DNA of 64,000 bases from Desulfobotulus alkaliphilus (GTDB taxonomy: Bacteria > Desulfobacterota > Desulfobacteria > Desulfobacterales > ASO4-4): contig NZ_VLLC01000001.1 of NCBI RefSeq assembly GCF_007830435.1, forward strand, positions 206,007-270,006, written 5' to 3'. Under the pieces are notes generated by a model. It had not been told where the DNA came from. It saw only the letters and a list, made by a program, of their open reading frames with translations, and made no database searches. Both the position numbers and the translations under genes were made by a program. Positions 53,067 through 63,169 of the stretch are shown in pieces (the first letter of the stretch is position 1; each line of letters begins with the position of its first letter).

Positions 53067-53663
53067 TCAGGCTCCAATCTGGAAGCGGCTGAACCGCTTG
53101 ATCACAATATTCTCACCAATTTTGCCCACGGTCTCATTCAGAATATCCTGCACCGTCAGCTTGGGATCCTTAATATAGGGCTGGGACAGAAGGCAGGCAT
53201 CCTTATAAAATTTATTGATTTTTCCCTCAACAATTTTATCCACCATGTTCTCGGGCTTGCCCTCTTCCAGAAGCTGGCCACGATACACATCCCTTTCACG
53301 GGCAATCACATCGGCCGGAATATCTTCTGCGGCAAGACCCATGGGTGCCGAAGCCGCAATGTGCATGGCAATGCTGCGGCAAAAATCAATAAAATCTTCA
53401 TTTTTGGCAACAAAATCCGTCTCACAACCCACTTCCACAAGAACGCCAATCTTGCCGCCCATATGGATATAGGCCTCCACACGTCCCTCGGAGGCTTCCC
53501 TTCCGGCCTTTTTCTTGGCCGTTGCAAGACCTTTTTTTCTTAAATAATCTACGGCTTTTTCCAGATCACCATCATTTTCCTTCAAAGCCGCCTTGCAGTC
53601 CATAATACCGGCCCCGGTTTTACCCCGAAGCTCCTTAACCATTTCTGCGCTGATTTCCGCCAT
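53067..53663 (-). CDS. tsf: Elongation factor Ts (short form)
   Basis: EF-Ts recycles EF-Tu from GDP to GTP. The 198-residue protein has the N-terminal UBA-like helix pair ([23 protein letters not shown]), [15 protein letters not shown] and a single core subdomain with a C-terminal [19 protein letters not shown]. It is shorter than E. coli EF-Ts (283), a form known from other bacterial groups. A perfect hairpin lies between rpsB and this gene. Confidence 0.95.
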   Translation of the reverse strand: MAEISAEMVKELRGKTGAGIMDCKAALKENDGDLEKAVDYLRKKGLATAKKKAGREASEGRVEAYIHMGGKIGVLVEVGCETDFVAKNEDFIDFCRSIAMHIAASAPMGLAAEDIPADVIARERDVYRGQLLEEGKPENMVDKIVEGKINKFYKDACLLSQPYIKDPKLTVQDILNETVGKIGENIVIKRFSRFQIGA

Positions 53664-53698
53664 GGAAACATCTGCCCTTTCTGATGTCTGTTATACCT

Positions 53699-53736
53699 CC
53701 CCGGAGAACCCTGCAAAGCCATGCAGTTCTCCGGGG
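53699..53736 (-). promoter_or_regulatory. Stable hairpin in the rpsB-tsf gap
   Basis: An 11-bp perfect stem (CCCCGGAGAAC and its complement) with a 16-base loop that can itself pair (TGCA/TGCA). No T run follows on the minus strand, so it is more likely a processing or partial attenuation structure than a terminator. Confidence 0.6.
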
Positions 53737-53798
53737 CCGTGCATCATTATCTTTATAGAAAAATTATTAAGTTAAATAAATTATGGCTACCAGCCTGC

Positions 53799-54647
53799 TT
53801 ATTCGGTCACTTCACCTGTGGCAGGCTCCGTACTTTTCTTGATCACTTCGATCACAGGCCCGTCACTGCCATCGGCAATGATCTTGCGCTCACCGGGTTT
53901 CATATCGGCGGAAACGGGAGCATCCCCCTCTTCCTTATCCGTGACCGCATGCATTTTTTCTTCATAACGGCCCCGACCTTCAAGGTAGGCATCGGCAATG
54001 CGGGAAGCGATCAGACGGATGGCACGGATGGCGTCATCATTGCCGGGGATGGGGAAATCAATGTCATCGGGATCACAGTTGGTATCCACCACGGCAACCG
54101 TTGGAATGCCAAGACGCTTGGCCTCCTTGATGGCAATGGCTTCATTTTTGGGATCGATGATAAACATGCAGCCCGGCAGTCGGGTCATGTTCTGAATCCC
54201 GCCCAGAGTGGCTTCCAGTTTTTCCTGATCCTTGATCATGGAAAGCCTTTCCTTTTTGGGGAAAAGCTCAATGGAACCATCATTCTGGATGTCTTTGAGG
54301 TATTTCAGACGCTCGATACTCTGCTTGACGGTCTGAAAATTGGTCAGCATGCCACCCAGCCAGCGGTTCTGCACATAATAGGCTTCCGCACGGTTGGCTT
54401 CTTCATAAATGGCTTCTCTGGCCTGTTTTTTGGTGCCCACAAAAAGGATGGATTCTCCACTGGCACCCACATCGGCCACAAAATCATAGGCCTTGCGGAA
54501 CATGCGGACGGTCTTCTGGAGATCCAGAATATAAATCCCGTTTCTTGCACCAAAAATATAGGGCTTCATTTTGGGGTTCCAGCGCTTGGTCTGGTGTCCG
54601 AAATGTACGCCCGCTTCCAACAGTTCCTTCATTGTTACATACGCCAT
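53799..54647 (-). CDS. rpsB: Small ribosomal subunit protein S2
   Basis: S2 binds the 30S head-body junction. The 282-residue protein matches from [40 protein letters not shown] through [21 protein letters not shown], and [36 protein letters not shown] to [17 protein letters not shown]-terminal tail of about 50 residues ([14 protein letters not shown] ...) is longer than in E. coli. CAGGAGAAG precedes the ATG. First gene of the rpsB-to-rseP run. Confidence 0.98.
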   Translation of the reverse strand: MAYVTMKELLEAGVHFGHQTKRWNPKMKPYIFGARNGIYILDLQKTVRMFRKAYDFVADVGASGESILFVGTKKQAREAIYEEANRAEAYYVQNRWLGGMLTNFQTVKQSIERLKYLKDIQNDGSIELFPKKERLSMIKDQEKLEATLGGIQNMTRLPGCMFIIDPKNEAIAIKEAKRLGIPTVAVVDTNCDPDDIDFPIPGNDDAIRAIRLIASRIADAYLEGRGRYEEKMHAVTDKEEGDAPVSADMKPGERKIIADGSDGPVIEVIKKSTEPATGEVTE

Positions 54648-54844
54648 GTACCACTTCTCCTGCGGTTACAGACCGCTTCATTTGGTTGATCTGCCGCCTT
54701 CTTCCTTTCCGGGTCCAACCGCATGCGGCACCGGGATCCGGATCCAAAGACGTGTTAAAATACCTTAGGTAAAAGTCCTTATCCCTCAAAGACTTTTCAT
54801 TAACCTGATATCCCTATCAGATATCGGGCACAGTCGGCAAGCAC

Positions 54845-55735
54845 TTAGTTCATTTTCCGCCGTAAAACCACAACCCTTTCCCTGTCTGCCAGATCCATGA
54901 CACAGGGAAAAACCTCATAATCCCCGGTCCCTGCAAACAGGTAAGACACATCCCTGAACTGATCATACCCGATTTCAAGCAGAAGAATACCACCGGGCCT
55001 CAGCACATCCCTGACTTCAGAAACAAGGCTGCGGTAGGCAGAAAGACCGTCAGCACCACCATCCAGGGCAAGGGGAGGTTCATGGTCCCTCACTTCCGGC
55101 GCAAGGGCTGCCATGTGGGCCGTAGGAATATAGGGAGGATTGGAAACCACAAGATCAAAAAGCGTCCCCCGCTTAAAGGCCCCGCACCAGCTTGCCGTTA
55201 CGGGAAAAACCCTGGCAGCAAGATCCGCATTCCTGATATTTTTCATGGCCAGCCCACAGGCCGCAATGGAAAGATCCACTGCAAAAACCGTACACAAAGG
55301 GCGCTCTGCCGCCACCGCAAGTGCGATGCAACCCGTTCCCGTGCCCAGATCCAGCACCCGGCAGGCCCTGTCTTCCGGCAGATATTTCAGGGCCTCGGAA
55401 ACCAGGGTTTCCGTGTCCGGCCTTGGAATCAGTGCCTGTGGACCTGTCGCAAGGTCCAGGGTCCAGAAACTGCGCTCTCCGGTGATATGGGCCACAGGCT
55501 CCCTTGCTGCCCTTCGGCGGATCAGATGCCTGAAAGCATCTCGTTCCGATGGATTCAGGGGCTGGTCAAAACGCAGATAGAGATTGAGCCGGGAAGTACC
55601 CAGACAATGGGCCAGAAGGATCTCCGCTGTCAGACGGGGACTGTCAATGCCATGGGTGGCAAAATATTCCGTGGTCCAGCGCAGCACCTTTCCCACATCC
55701 CAGACATCCTTTTTTTCCGGCTCATGCAACGCCAT
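54845..55735 (-). CDS. prmC: Release factor N5-glutamine methyltransferase
   Basis: PrmC methylates the glutamine of the GGQ motif in RF1 and RF2. The 296-residue protein has the N-terminal helical domain ([24 protein letters not shown]), the SAM motif [16 protein letters not shown] and the diagnostic catalytic NPPY in VVSNPPYIP. Its start overlaps the end of prfA, its substrate gene, by 14 bases, a common and functionally sensible arrangement. Confidence 0.96.
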   Translation of the reverse strand: MALHEPEKKDVWDVGKVLRWTTEYFATHGIDSPRLTAEILLAHCLGTSRLNLYLRFDQPLNPSERDAFRHLIRRRAAREPVAHITGERSFWTLDLATGPQALIPRPDTETLVSEALKYLPEDRACRVLDLGTGTGCIALAVAAERPLCTVFAVDLSIAACGLAMKNIRNADLAARVFPVTASWCGAFKRGTLFDLVVSNPPYIPTAHMAALAPEVRDHEPPLALDGGADGLSAYRSLVSEVRDVLRPGGILLLEIGYDQFRDVSYLFAGTGDYEVFPCVMDLADRERVVVLRRKMN

Positions 55736-56789
55736 GCTGCAGGGCCTCCGCCTGATAATGGGTTCTCAGGGCATCCACAAGCTGGGCCATATCTCCCTGC
55801 AGAACAGCATCCAGACGGTAAAGGGTCAGGCCAATACGATGATCCGTCACCCGGCCCTGGGGGTAGTTATAGGTCCGGATTCTCCCGGATCTGTCACCCG
55901 TTCCCACCTGCTCTTTTCTGTCCGCAGAACGCTTTGCCGCCTGCTCCTGCACCAGAGCATCATACATTCTGGCCCTTAAAACCTGCATGGCTTTCAGGCG
56001 GTTTTTATGCTGGGATTTCTCGTCCTGACACTGTACCACAATTCCCGTGGGAATATGGGTAATGCGCACGGCAGAATCCGTGGTGTTAACATGCTGACCA
56101 CCGGCACCCTGGGAACGGTAGGTATCAATCCTCAAGTCCTTTTCATCCACATGGACATCCACTTCCTCTGCCTCCGGCAGCACCGCAACGGTCACCGCAG
56201 AGGTATGAATGCGCCCCTGGGTTTCCGTGGTGGGAACCCGCTGCACACGATGGATGCCGGACTCATATTTCATCACAGAATAAACACCCCGGCCCTGAAT
56301 CATGGCCACAACTTCCTTAAAACCGCCCACATCCGGCTCGCTGGCATCGAGAATCTCTACCTTCCAGCCGCTGTTTTCCGCAAACCGGGCATACATCCGG
56401 AAAAGATCAGCCGCAAAAAGAGCAGCCTCATCCCCACCCGTCCCGGCACGAATCTCAAGGATGACATTCTTTCCATCGTTGGGATCTTTGGGCACAAGGA
56501 GCTGGTTCAGCTCTCCCTGCAACTGAAGCTCAAGGGCCTCAAGGCGATGGGCTTCCTCCTGGGCCATCTCACGGATTTCAGGATCCGCATCCCTCAGAAG
56601 CAGGGTATTCTCCTCACGCTCCCGGACCACATCCCGGTAAGACCTGAATACGGCCACAAGCTCGGATATTTCCGCATGTTCCCGCAAAAACTTCTGATAA
56701 CCTTCCCGGTCCGCAAGAACGGCAGGATCACTCATCAGACGTTCCAGCTCCATGAACCGGTCTTCAACTCCCGCAAGTTTTTCAAACAT
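55722..56789 (-). CDS. prfA: Peptide chain release factor 1
   Basis: RF1 terminates at UAA and UAG. From the ATG at 56789 it has 355 residues: domain 1 helices, the decoding-tripeptide region around [23 protein letters not shown], and the GGQ loop [35 protein letters not shown] precedes the ATG. The frame is open to 56825, but the extra residues are not family-like. It is followed by prmC, whose product methylates this GGQ. Confidence 0.97.
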   Translation of the reverse strand: MFEKLAGVEDRFMELERLMSDPAVLADREGYQKFLREHAEISELVAVFRSYRDVVREREENTLLLRDADPEIREMAQEEAHRLEALELQLQGELNQLLVPKDPNDGKNVILEIRAGTGGDEAALFAADLFRMYARFAENSGWKVEILDASEPDVGGFKEVVAMIQGRGVYSVMKYESGIHRVQRVPTTETQGRIHTSAVTVAVLPEAEEVDVHVDEKDLRIDTYRSQGAGGQHVNTTDSAVRITHIPTGIVVQCQDEKSQHKNRLKAMQVLRARMYDALVQEQAAKRSADRKEQVGTGDRSGRIRTYNYPQGRVTDHRIGLTLYRLDAVLQGDMAQLVDALRTHYQAEALQHGVA

Positions 56790-56972
56790 CCCGGCACACC
56801 TTACTTCTGCCCCCGTCCCCCCCATGATCCATCACCCTCCCTGTTTCATCACTTCCCGCATAGACCTCTGGCCAAAAAAACAAGGTGTGTGAGAATCAAG
56901 GATCAGGAATACTCAGGCAGGCTTTTTTTCCAAAAAGAAAACCGGCAGATGCCGGCATGCACTTTTCCAGAG

Positions 56973-57001
56973 AAAAAAACCCCGCAAAAAAATCTGCGGG
57001 G
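56973..57001 (-). terminator. Terminator of rpmE
   Basis: On the minus strand CCCCGCA pairs with TGCGGGG around a short loop and is followed by seven T. It lies 21 bases beyond the rpmE stop. Confidence 0.9.
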
Positions 57002-57021
57002 TGCGTCATAAGTGACAAAAA

Positions 57022-57240
57022 CTATTTAGCCAGCTGCTGCTGGTAGTTTCCGTATTTCTTGCGGAAGCGGTCAATGCGGCCTTCCGTATCCACAAGCTTC
57101 TGCTTACCGGTAAAAAAAGGATGGCAGGCGGAACAGATTTCTACCCGGATCTCTTTTTTTGTGGAAGCCGTTTCAATAACACTGCCACATGCGCAGGTAA
57201 TGGTTGTTTTTGCGTATTCGGGGTGAATGCCTTCTTTCAT
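57022..57240 (-). CDS. rpmE: Large ribosomal subunit protein L31 (zinc form)
   Basis: A 72-residue L31 with the zinc ligands CAC and CSAC (four cysteines at about 16, 18, 37 and 40), therefore the zinc-containing type 1 form, and [26 protein letters not shown] at the end. AGGAG lies before the ATG at 57240; the TTG six bases upstream is less likely. It sits between rho and prfA, a common order. Confidence 0.96.
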   Translation of the reverse strand: MKEGIHPEYAKTTITCACGSVIETASTKKEIRVEICSACHPFFTGKQKLVDTEGRIDRFRKKYGNYQQQLAK

Positions 57241-57271
57241 CGTCAACTCCTGATGATCCCAAGGGATATGG

Positions 57272-58519
57272 TTATGCGTTCATTGAGTTCATAAAATCCG
57301 TATTATCCTTCGTACCCGTCATCTTATCCAGCAAAAATTCCATGCTGTCAATGGAATTCAGGGAACTTAAAAGCTTACGGAGAATCCAGACACGGTTAAT
57401 TACATCCTGACTCAGGAGCAGGTCCTCTTTTCGGGTACCTGATCTTTTAATATCAATGGCAGGATAGGTTCTGCGGTCGGCAATCTTGCGGTCCAGCACA
57501 AGCTCCATGTTGCCCGTACCCTTAAATTCTTCAAAAATTACTTCGTCCATGCGGCTGCCGGTTTCCACAAGGGCGGTGGCGATAATCGTCAGACTTCCGC
57601 CTTCTTCCACATTCCGGGCAGCACCGAAAAACCGCTTGGGCCGGTGCAGGGCATTGGAATCCACACCACCGGAGAGAATTTTACCCGAAGGCGGCATGAC
57701 CGAGTTGTAAGCCCTGGCAAGGCGGGTGATGGAATCCAGAAGGATCACCACATTTTTCTTGTGCTCCACAAGGCGCTTGGCTTTTTCTATCACCATTTCA
57801 GCCACCTGCACATGGCGTTCCGCAGGCTCATCAAAGGTGGAACTGATCACCTCCGCGTTCACGTTCCTTGCCATGTCCGTAACCTCTTCGGGCCGCTCAT
57901 CAATGAGCAGCACAATGGGTACCACGTCTTCATGGTGGGCAATGATGGAGTTGGCAATATTCTGCATCAGAACGGTCTTGCCCGCCCTTGGAGGGGAAAC
58001 AATCAGCCCGCGCTGACCAAAACCAATGGGCGTGAGAAGGTCCATGATCCGCATGGAATAATTATCCTGGGCACCTTCCAGCAAAATTTTTTTATCCGGA
58101 TACAGAGGGGTCAGGTTATCAAAGAGAATTTTTTCCCGTGCAATTTCGGGATCCTCGTAATTGATGGCCTCCACCTTCAGAAGAGCAAAATAACGCTCTG
58201 ATTCCTTGGGCTGACGAATCTGTCCGGACACCGTATCCCCTGTCCGGAGATTGAAACGCCGGATCTGGGAAGGTGAAACATAGATATCATCCGGACCTGG
58301 AAGGTAATTGCAATCCGTAGAGCGCAAAAACCCGAAACCATCGGGCAGAATTTCCAGTGTTCCTTCTCCGTAAATCAGACCATTTTTTTCAATCTGAGCC
58401 TGAAGCAGGGCAAAAATAAGCTCCTGCTTACGCAAGCCCGCAGCGCCATCGATATTAAATTTCTTGGCAAGACGGGTCAGATCCTTGATCTTCATTTCCT
58501 TAAGCTCGGTGATGTTCAT
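57272..58519 (-). CDS. rho: Transcription termination factor Rho
   Basis: Rho is the hexameric RNA helicase that ends transcription. The 415-residue protein has the N-terminal helix bundle ([22 protein letters not shown]), a cold-shock RNA-binding domain ([35 protein letters not shown]), the Walker A region [15 protein letters not shown], Walker [17 protein letters not shown] and the secondary RNA site of the Q/R loops. Compact, without the long insertions of actinobacteria. Confidence 0.98.
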   Translation of the reverse strand: MNITELKEMKIKDLTRLAKKFNIDGAAGLRKQELIFALLQAQIEKNGLIYGEGTLEILPDGFGFLRSTDCNYLPGPDDIYVSPSQIRRFNLRTGDTVSGQIRQPKESERYFALLKVEAINYEDPEIAREKILFDNLTPLYPDKKILLEGAQDNYSMRIMDLLTPIGFGQRGLIVSPPRAGKTVLMQNIANSIIAHHEDVVPIVLLIDERPEEVTDMARNVNAEVISSTFDEPAERHVQVAEMVIEKAKRLVEHKKNVVILLDSITRLARAYNSVMPPSGKILSGGVDSNALHRPKRFFGAARNVEEGGSLTIIATALVETGSRMDEVIFEEFKGTGNMELVLDRKIADRRTYPAIDIKRSGTRKEDLLLSQDVINRVWILRKLLSSLNSIDSMEFLLDKMTGTKDNTDFMNSMNA

Positions 58520-58835
58520 GAACCTTCACACCTTAAAATGAATGTATGGATATCCCTTCCGGAAGACCTGTCGTCCAGGCTGCCGGGCGGGAAATTCAGG
58601 GCCGCAGACACAGATCATAAAAATCCATTCCCGGCCGGAATGATACCCGTATTTCTGTTCTGTGGAAAAACGTGTCGAAAATCGATTCAGTTTGTTCCGA
58701 AAAGAATTAGGAGCGCAGCGATAATCTGTGGGTAAAAAGATAAAAGGCAGGAAATGCATCTAAAAGCCATATTCCCCTATCACCTTTATCAAAAAAGCAA
58801 TAGTTTTTAATTAATATCCCAATGGCTTTGACTGG
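58520..58835. other. Intergenic region upstream of rho
   Basis: The 316 bases between rho and coaE presumably carry the rho promoter and leader. No gene, repeat or clear terminator was recognised. Rho genes are often autoregulated in their leaders, but no specific structure is called here. Confidence 0.35.
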
Positions 58836-59465
58836 TCAAGGAAATTTCATCCCCTTAAGGGAAAGTTCTCCCCCTGTCACCCAGCCTGCAAGGCATTGGG
58901 CCATATCCTCCAGAGATCCACTGTTTTCCAGAACCAGATCCGCCTTTTCTGCTTTTTCATGAAGCGGTATCTGTATACGGATCAGTGCTTTTGCAGATTT
59001 TTCATCCACCCCGTCCCTCTTCATCAGGCGCGCCACCTGTACTTCGGGCGGCACGGAAACCACAAGAACCAGATCAAAAAAGGATTCTCTGCCGGTTTCA
59101 AAAAGAAGGGGAAATTCCACCACCACCATGCTGGCACCTGCGGCAGCGTGGCGTGCCATCTCCATATCCAGCATGCTGTACACCACAGGATGAATGGCTT
59201 TCTCCAGACGCAGTTTTGCACTGGCATCCCGGGTTATCCGCTCCCTCAGCCAGCTCCGGTCCAGCTCCCCGTTTTTCCCCACAGCATCGGGGCCAAAATC
59301 CGCCACAATGGCATGGTAAGCAGGCTTCCCCGGCCTCACGGCCTCTCTGGCAAGCAGATCCAGATCCACCACTGGAAACCCCATACCCTTAAGAAGACGA
59401 CAGGCCGACGACTTTCCTGAGCCAGCACCACCGGTAACGGCAATTTTTAAAATTTCAGGCGCCAT
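58836..59465 (-). CDS. coaE: Dephospho-CoA kinase
   Basis: CoaE phosphorylates the 3'-OH of dephospho-CoA, the last step of CoA synthesis. The 209-residue protein has the P-loop VTGGAGSGKSSACRLL, VVDLDLLAREAV, HPVVYSMLDMEM, EFPLLFETG and VSVPPEVQVARLMKRDG. Only a weak ribosome binding site is seen before the ATG. Confidence 0.95.
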   Translation of the reverse strand: MAPEILKIAVTGGAGSGKSSACRLLKGMGFPVVDLDLLAREAVRPGKPAYHAIVADFGPDAVGKNGELDRSWLRERITRDASAKLRLEKAIHPVVYSMLDMEMARHAAAGASMVVVEFPLLFETGRESFFDLVLVVSVPPEVQVARLMKRDGVDEKSAKALIRIQIPLHEKAEKADLVLENSGSLEDMAQCLAGWVTGGELSLKGMKFP

Positions 59466-59599
59466 AAAATTTCTTCATCAAGAGTTCAGACAGATCCAGC
59501 ATGATTCCATATCCTGTTTCATAGCGGTTTCGTCTGCCCTCTTGCAAGTTTTTTTTTGGAAAAAAAGCGTCTCTTCTTTTTTTTGCCTGCGCTGGCAGC

Positions 59600-59628
59600 T
59601 TGACAAGCGCCCCGGCTTCTAATAGGTA
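59600..59628 (+). promoter_or_regulatory. Likely sigma-70 promoter for adk
   Basis: TTGACA at 59600-59605 is a perfect -35 box. After a 17-base spacer TAGGTA stands at 59623-59628 as a weak -10 box. The start of adk is 135 bases downstream, so a long leader is implied. Confidence 0.55.
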
Positions 59629-59762
59629 TGCTGACTTAAAAATCAGGCTTTTTATCCAGCCGAAGGATACAGACACCCCCATAAGGTGCAGCCTTTCTGG
59701 AATGCTTTATATCATACCCCGGTTTTATCATTGTAATTATTTATGAAAGGAGCTTTTTTCAA

Positions 59763-60434
59763 ATGAACATTCTCTTTTTCGGCCCCAATGGCAGCGGCAA
59801 AGGCACCCAGGGTGCCATTCTCAAGGAAAAATACAAAGTACCCCACATTGAATCCGGTGCCATTTTCCGTGAAAACATCAAAGGCGGCACCGAGCTTGGC
59901 AAAAAAGCCAAAAGCTTTATTGATGCAGGGGATCTGGTTCCCGATGACATCACCATCCCCATGATCCTTGACCGCCTGCAGCGGGAAGACTGCAAGGACG
60001 GCTGGCTGCTGGACGGCTTCCCCAGAACCCCCGTACAGTCCCAGAAACTGGACGAGTCCCTGAAAAGTGCTGGCATCAAACTGAACTTTGTTGTGGAAAT
60101 TGATCTGGACCGTGAAATTGCCAAGGGACGCCTCACTGGCCGTCGCCTCTGTGAAAACGATCCCAACCACCCCAACAATGTCAATATCCCCGCCATTGCC
60201 CCCAAAGACGGCAAATGCCGGGTCTGCGGCGGTGCCCTTTCCACCCGCACCGATGACATTGATGAAGGTGCCATCGATAAGCGCCATGACATCTACTATG
60301 ATGACAAGGAAGGCACCCTGGCCTCAGCCTACTACTTCAGAGACCGCGCTGCACAGGACGGAAGCAAATACATCGTTCTGGACGGCTCCAAAAGCGTTCC
60401 CGAAGTAACTGATGCCCTGATTGCCCAGCTTTGA
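59763..60434 (+). CDS. adk: Adenylate kinase
   Basis: Adk interconverts ATP plus AMP with two ADP. The 223-residue protein begins MNILFFGPNGSGKGTQGAIL (P-loop), followed by IESGAIFRENI, LLDGFPRTPVQ and the lid entry GRLTGRRLCENDP. The lid contains CRVCGG; with the earlier Cys and His in LCENDPNH this may form a zinc site, as in long bacterial adenylate kinases. The TGRR arginines are kept. AAAGGAG precedes the ATG. Confidence 0.95.
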   Translation: MNILFFGPNGSGKGTQGAILKEKYKVPHIESGAIFRENIKGGTELGKKAKSFIDAGDLVPDDITIPMILDRLQREDCKDGWLLDGFPRTPVQSQKLDESLKSAGIKLNFVVEIDLDREIAKGRLTGRRLCENDPNHPNNVNIPAIAPKDGKCRVCGGALSTRTDDIDEGAIDKRHDIYYDDKEGTLASAYYFRDRAAQDGSKYIVLDGSKSVPEVTDALIAQL

Positions 60435-60440
60435 TAAGCC

Positions 60441-60480
60441 GACGGGGAAGGGATAAAGATGCCTTTCCCCGTCCTTCCTT
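60441..60480 (+). terminator. Terminator of adk
   Basis: GACGGGGAAGG at 60441-60451 pairs with CCTTTCCCCGTC at 60462-60473 (one bulge). CTTCCTT follows, a weak T tract. Confidence 0.65.
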
Positions 60481-60713
60481 AAAACCTTTCCCCGACCCCA
60501 TCTCTTCTGCCAGCAAAAGCCCTCCCTCTTTCTGAAAAAGAGACACCGATAAGACCGGTATTTTTTAAAAACAAGGCAACTTTTCCGGACCCTGTATTTT
60601 TAAAAAATTTTTCAACACAGATTATCTTCTTTACAAAAACCAGAAAAACAGCTATATGTTTTCGGTTTTTTAAAAAACTTCCCATGGTTTTTTAAATGCA
60701 GTTCCACAGGCAA

Positions 60714-60741
60714 TTGCATGCAAGAAATATTATTTTATACA
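60714..60741 (+). promoter_or_regulatory. Possible promoter for rpsU
   Basis: TTGCAT (60714-60719), a 16-base spacer and TATACA (60736-60741) in an AT-rich stretch, 72 bases before the rpsU start. The rest of the 378-base gap shows no gene. Confidence 0.4.
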
Positions 60742-60812
60742 AGGTTTTCAATACCCGGGTTCCGAGATTTTTTTCCTTATTCGGAATTGCGGAAAGAAAG
60801 GGGCGATGTACC

Positions 60813-61016
60813 GTGAAGGAAATCGAAGTGCGTGTTGTGGATAACGACCTCGAAAAGGCGATGCGGATTCTGAAGAAAAAAATTCAGAACGACGGCCTTT
60901 TCAAACGGCTCAAGCTTAAAAAAAGCTTTGAGAAACCCAGCGAATACAAACGCCGCAAGCAGCGGGAAGCACAACGCCGCCAGCGGATAGCTGCGGCACG
61001 CAAGTATAAGCGGTAA
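60813..61016 (+). CDS. rpsU: Small ribosomal subunit protein S21
   Basis: A 67-residue S21: KEIEVRVVDNDLEKAMRILKKKIQNDGLFKRLKLKKSFEKPSEYKRRKQREAQRR, basic C-terminus. The family start falls on a GTG at 60813 with GGGG eight to ten bases upstream. The frame is open upstream, but the added residues are not S21. Confidence 0.94.
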   Translation: MKEIEVRVVDNDLEKAMRILKKKIQNDGLFKRLKLKKSFEKPSEYKRRKQREAQRRQRIAAARKYKR

Positions 61017-61185
61017 TTCCTGCCCTTTCTTTGCTGTTGAGCGTTTACCCTGTTCTTATTTTGAGCAGAGGGATTGGTTTTTCAGCCATTCAACGAATTA
61101 CGCGGATGCTTCATGACCCGGCAGAGATCCTTCAAGGGATTTTCTGTCCGGGTTTTCTTTTTCCCCCTTTGATACGGACCTGACC

Positions 61186-62460
61186 ATGACCCTGCAGGAA
61201 CCTGATTTTTCCCATCTGTATCACCGGCAGCGCATGGGCATACGGCCCGGACTTGAAGGTATTCAGAAGCTTTTGCATCGCATGGGCAATCCCCAGCATC
61301 ACTTCCCTGCCATCCATGTGGCAGGCACCAACGGCAAAGGCTCCACAGCTTCCCTTGCCGCATCCATCCTTCAGGCTGCGGGACTGAAGACAGGCCTTTA
61401 CACCTCACCCCATCTTGTGCATTTTGGTGAGCGTTTCCGGATCAACGGCAAAAATCCATCCCCTGCTTTATTAAAAAATCTTGTGACATCCATAGAAGAA
61501 AAGGAAGACAGGAAAAATCCCGCCACCTTTTTTGAATTCACAACAGCCATGGCCTTTCTCCTTTTTGCAGAAGCCAGCGCCGACATCGCTGTTCTGGAAA
61601 CGGGCATGGGAGGACGCTGGGATGCCACAAATGTCTGCAGACCTGTCGCATGCATCATCACCAGCATAGGCATGGATCACAGGGAATTTCTGGGTAACAC
61701 GATCAGGGCCATTGCCGGAGAGAAGGCAGGCATCATCAAGCCCCAAATCCCCGTTGTTACAGGGGTTACACAGCCAGAAGCCCTTGATGTCATTGTAGAG
61801 AAGGCAGAATCCTGCGGTGCACCCATAAAAATCATGGGCCGGGATTTTGATATTGAAAAAACAGGAAGAGACCTTTTCACCTACAGGGGCATAAATACCT
61901 ATACAAATCTGAGCCCCGGCCTTGCCGGAAACCATCAGGCCACCAACATGGCCCTTGCCATTGCAGCCCTTGAAAGTCTTGGGGAAAAGAGAATCATTGT
62001 TCCAGACCTCCCTCCGGCCATCATCCATAAGGGCCTTGCAGACCGCAGATGGCCCGCACGCATCCAGCAGCTGGGCACAGAGCCTGATGTGATTCTGGAC
62101 GGTGCCCACAATCCGGAAGCTGCCATGGCCCTTGCAGCATACCTCAGGGAAAGAACACCAGAGCCCAGAGTCCTTGTTTTTGGCGTACTGGAGGATAAGG
62201 ATGCCAAGGCCATGCTGGATATCCTCGCACCCCTTTTTGACCGGATCATCCTGACCCGTCCTGATACCCCAAGGGGCCTTGATCCTGAAAAGCTGATTCC
62301 CTTACTGCCCGGTACACTGCCCTTTGACATCTGCTCCACTGTTCCCGATGCCCTTGAAAGGGCCATGCACCGGGTAAAGCCAACCGGCTCCGTCTGCATT
62401 GCAGGTTCCCTCTACCTTGCAGGTGACGTTCTTGCCACTGATTTTTTTCCATGCCCATGA
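61186..62460 (+). CDS. folC: Bifunctional folylpolyglutamate/dihydrofolate synthase
   Basis: FolC adds glutamates to folate and, in many bacteria, makes dihydrofolate from dihydropteroate. The 424-residue Mur-ligase relative shows HVAGTNGKGSTASLAASIL, GLYTSPHLVHFGERFRING, VLETGMGGRWDATNV, GMDHREFLG, GEKAGIIKP and DGAHNPEAA. A clear ribosome binding site is not seen before the ATG. accD, often its neighbour, is absent. Confidence 0.94.
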   Translation: MTLQEPDFSHLYHRQRMGIRPGLEGIQKLLHRMGNPQHHFPAIHVAGTNGKGSTASLAASILQAAGLKTGLYTSPHLVHFGERFRINGKNPSPALLKNLVTSIEEKEDRKNPATFFEFTTAMAFLLFAEASADIAVLETGMGGRWDATNVCRPVACIITSIGMDHREFLGNTIRAIAGEKAGIIKPQIPVVTGVTQPEALDVIVEKAESCGAPIKIMGRDFDIEKTGRDLFTYRGINTYTNLSPGLAGNHQATNMALAIAALESLGEKRIIVPDLPPAIIHKGLADRRWPARIQQLGTEPDVILDGAHNPEAAMALAAYLRERTPEPRVLVFGVLEDKDAKAMLDILAPLFDRIILTRPDTPRGLDPEKLIPLLPGTLPFDICSTVPDALERAMHRVKPTGSVCIAGSLYLAGDVLATDFFPCP

Positions 62461-62527
62461 AGCCCGGACTACAGTATGCAGAAAACAGCGCAGGCTTCCT
62501 GTAAACTGAAAAAAAACGGTGACTCCA

Positions 62528-62888
62528 TTTCGTATTATTGCAAGGCTCCGTGGCTATTTGCAAGTGACATTGCAATCGTTTCGGATCAGAGCTTTGAAGG
62601 CCTGTGCGAAAGAAGCGGCAAACTGTCTGAGCCGCCACAAAGGCAGCGTGCTTAAGCCTGCCATGGTAATCAAAAAGCTTATCCTGCCTGTGGCGGGGAG
62701 TTTTTGCCGCTTCCGCACAGGGCAAGAAGCTCCCGAATCCGGCACTCAAGATCCATAGGCATTTCTGCTCCCGTAAAGGGGCTTACGTTTTTTAGCTTGA
62801 GTGCCGGATTGCGTCACGGGCAAATAGCCTGGGGCCTATACATCTGCCTTGCAGGTATGATACCTTGAAAACTGTGTTGAACAGTTAC
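62528..62888 (+). mobile_element. MITE family 1, copy D (left end lost)
   Basis: Same orientation as copy B. The right end ACTGTGTTGAACAGTTAC is intact; the left terminal 40-50 bases are missing or unrecognisable, so no target repeat can be found. It has one nested hairpin (AATCCGGCACTCAAG at 62736-62750, its complement at 62796-62810), at the same place as the second hairpin in copy B. Confidence 0.82.
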
Positions 62889-62906
62889 AAAAGAAAAACA
62901 GCTACA

Positions 62907-63110
62907 CACACCTTGCCACATTCCCATGCATTGTCATTCTGCCTGAAAAAGAGATGACTGAACCTGTCCGCTGGCCTTTGAAACATGGCCCTGTTTCTTC
63001 AGAAATCCAGCGGAGACCGTCACAGGTCCATCCAAAGTGGCCTGATGCAGACAATGCATAATCCGTGAAAAGCGCAAAGCTTCTCACGTAACGGGAATGT
63101 GGCAGGTGTG
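62907..63110. repeat. Large branched inverted-repeat element
   Basis: The outer arms CACACCTTGCCACATTCCC (62907-62925) and GGGAATGTGGCAGGTGTG (63093-63110) pair with one bulge, and ATGCATTGTC (62926-62935) continues the stem with GACAATGCAT (63050-63059). A side hairpin CGTGA..TCACG with an AAGC/GCTT core lies at 63064-63088. The inner stem is TCCGCTGG (62967-62974) with CCAGCGGA (63007-63014), extended by ACCTG/CAGGT. It could be a structured RNA or another small mobile element. It overlaps no credible gene. Confidence 0.6.
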
Positions 63111-63169
63111 GCAGCTGCTACTGGTGAAAAATTAAAACTGAAACTCCGGGACAGCAGGTACAGACAGTA

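Noticed and set aside
54648-54844. rpsB leader as a possible S2 autoregulatory RNA
   Set aside because: GGATCC repeats and some pairing are visible, but no match to a known leader fold could be established by eye.
62902-63087. A 61-codon minus-strand frame inside the branched inverted repeat
   Set aside because: Its sequence is dictated by the palindromic structure, and no ribosome binding site or protein family is visible.
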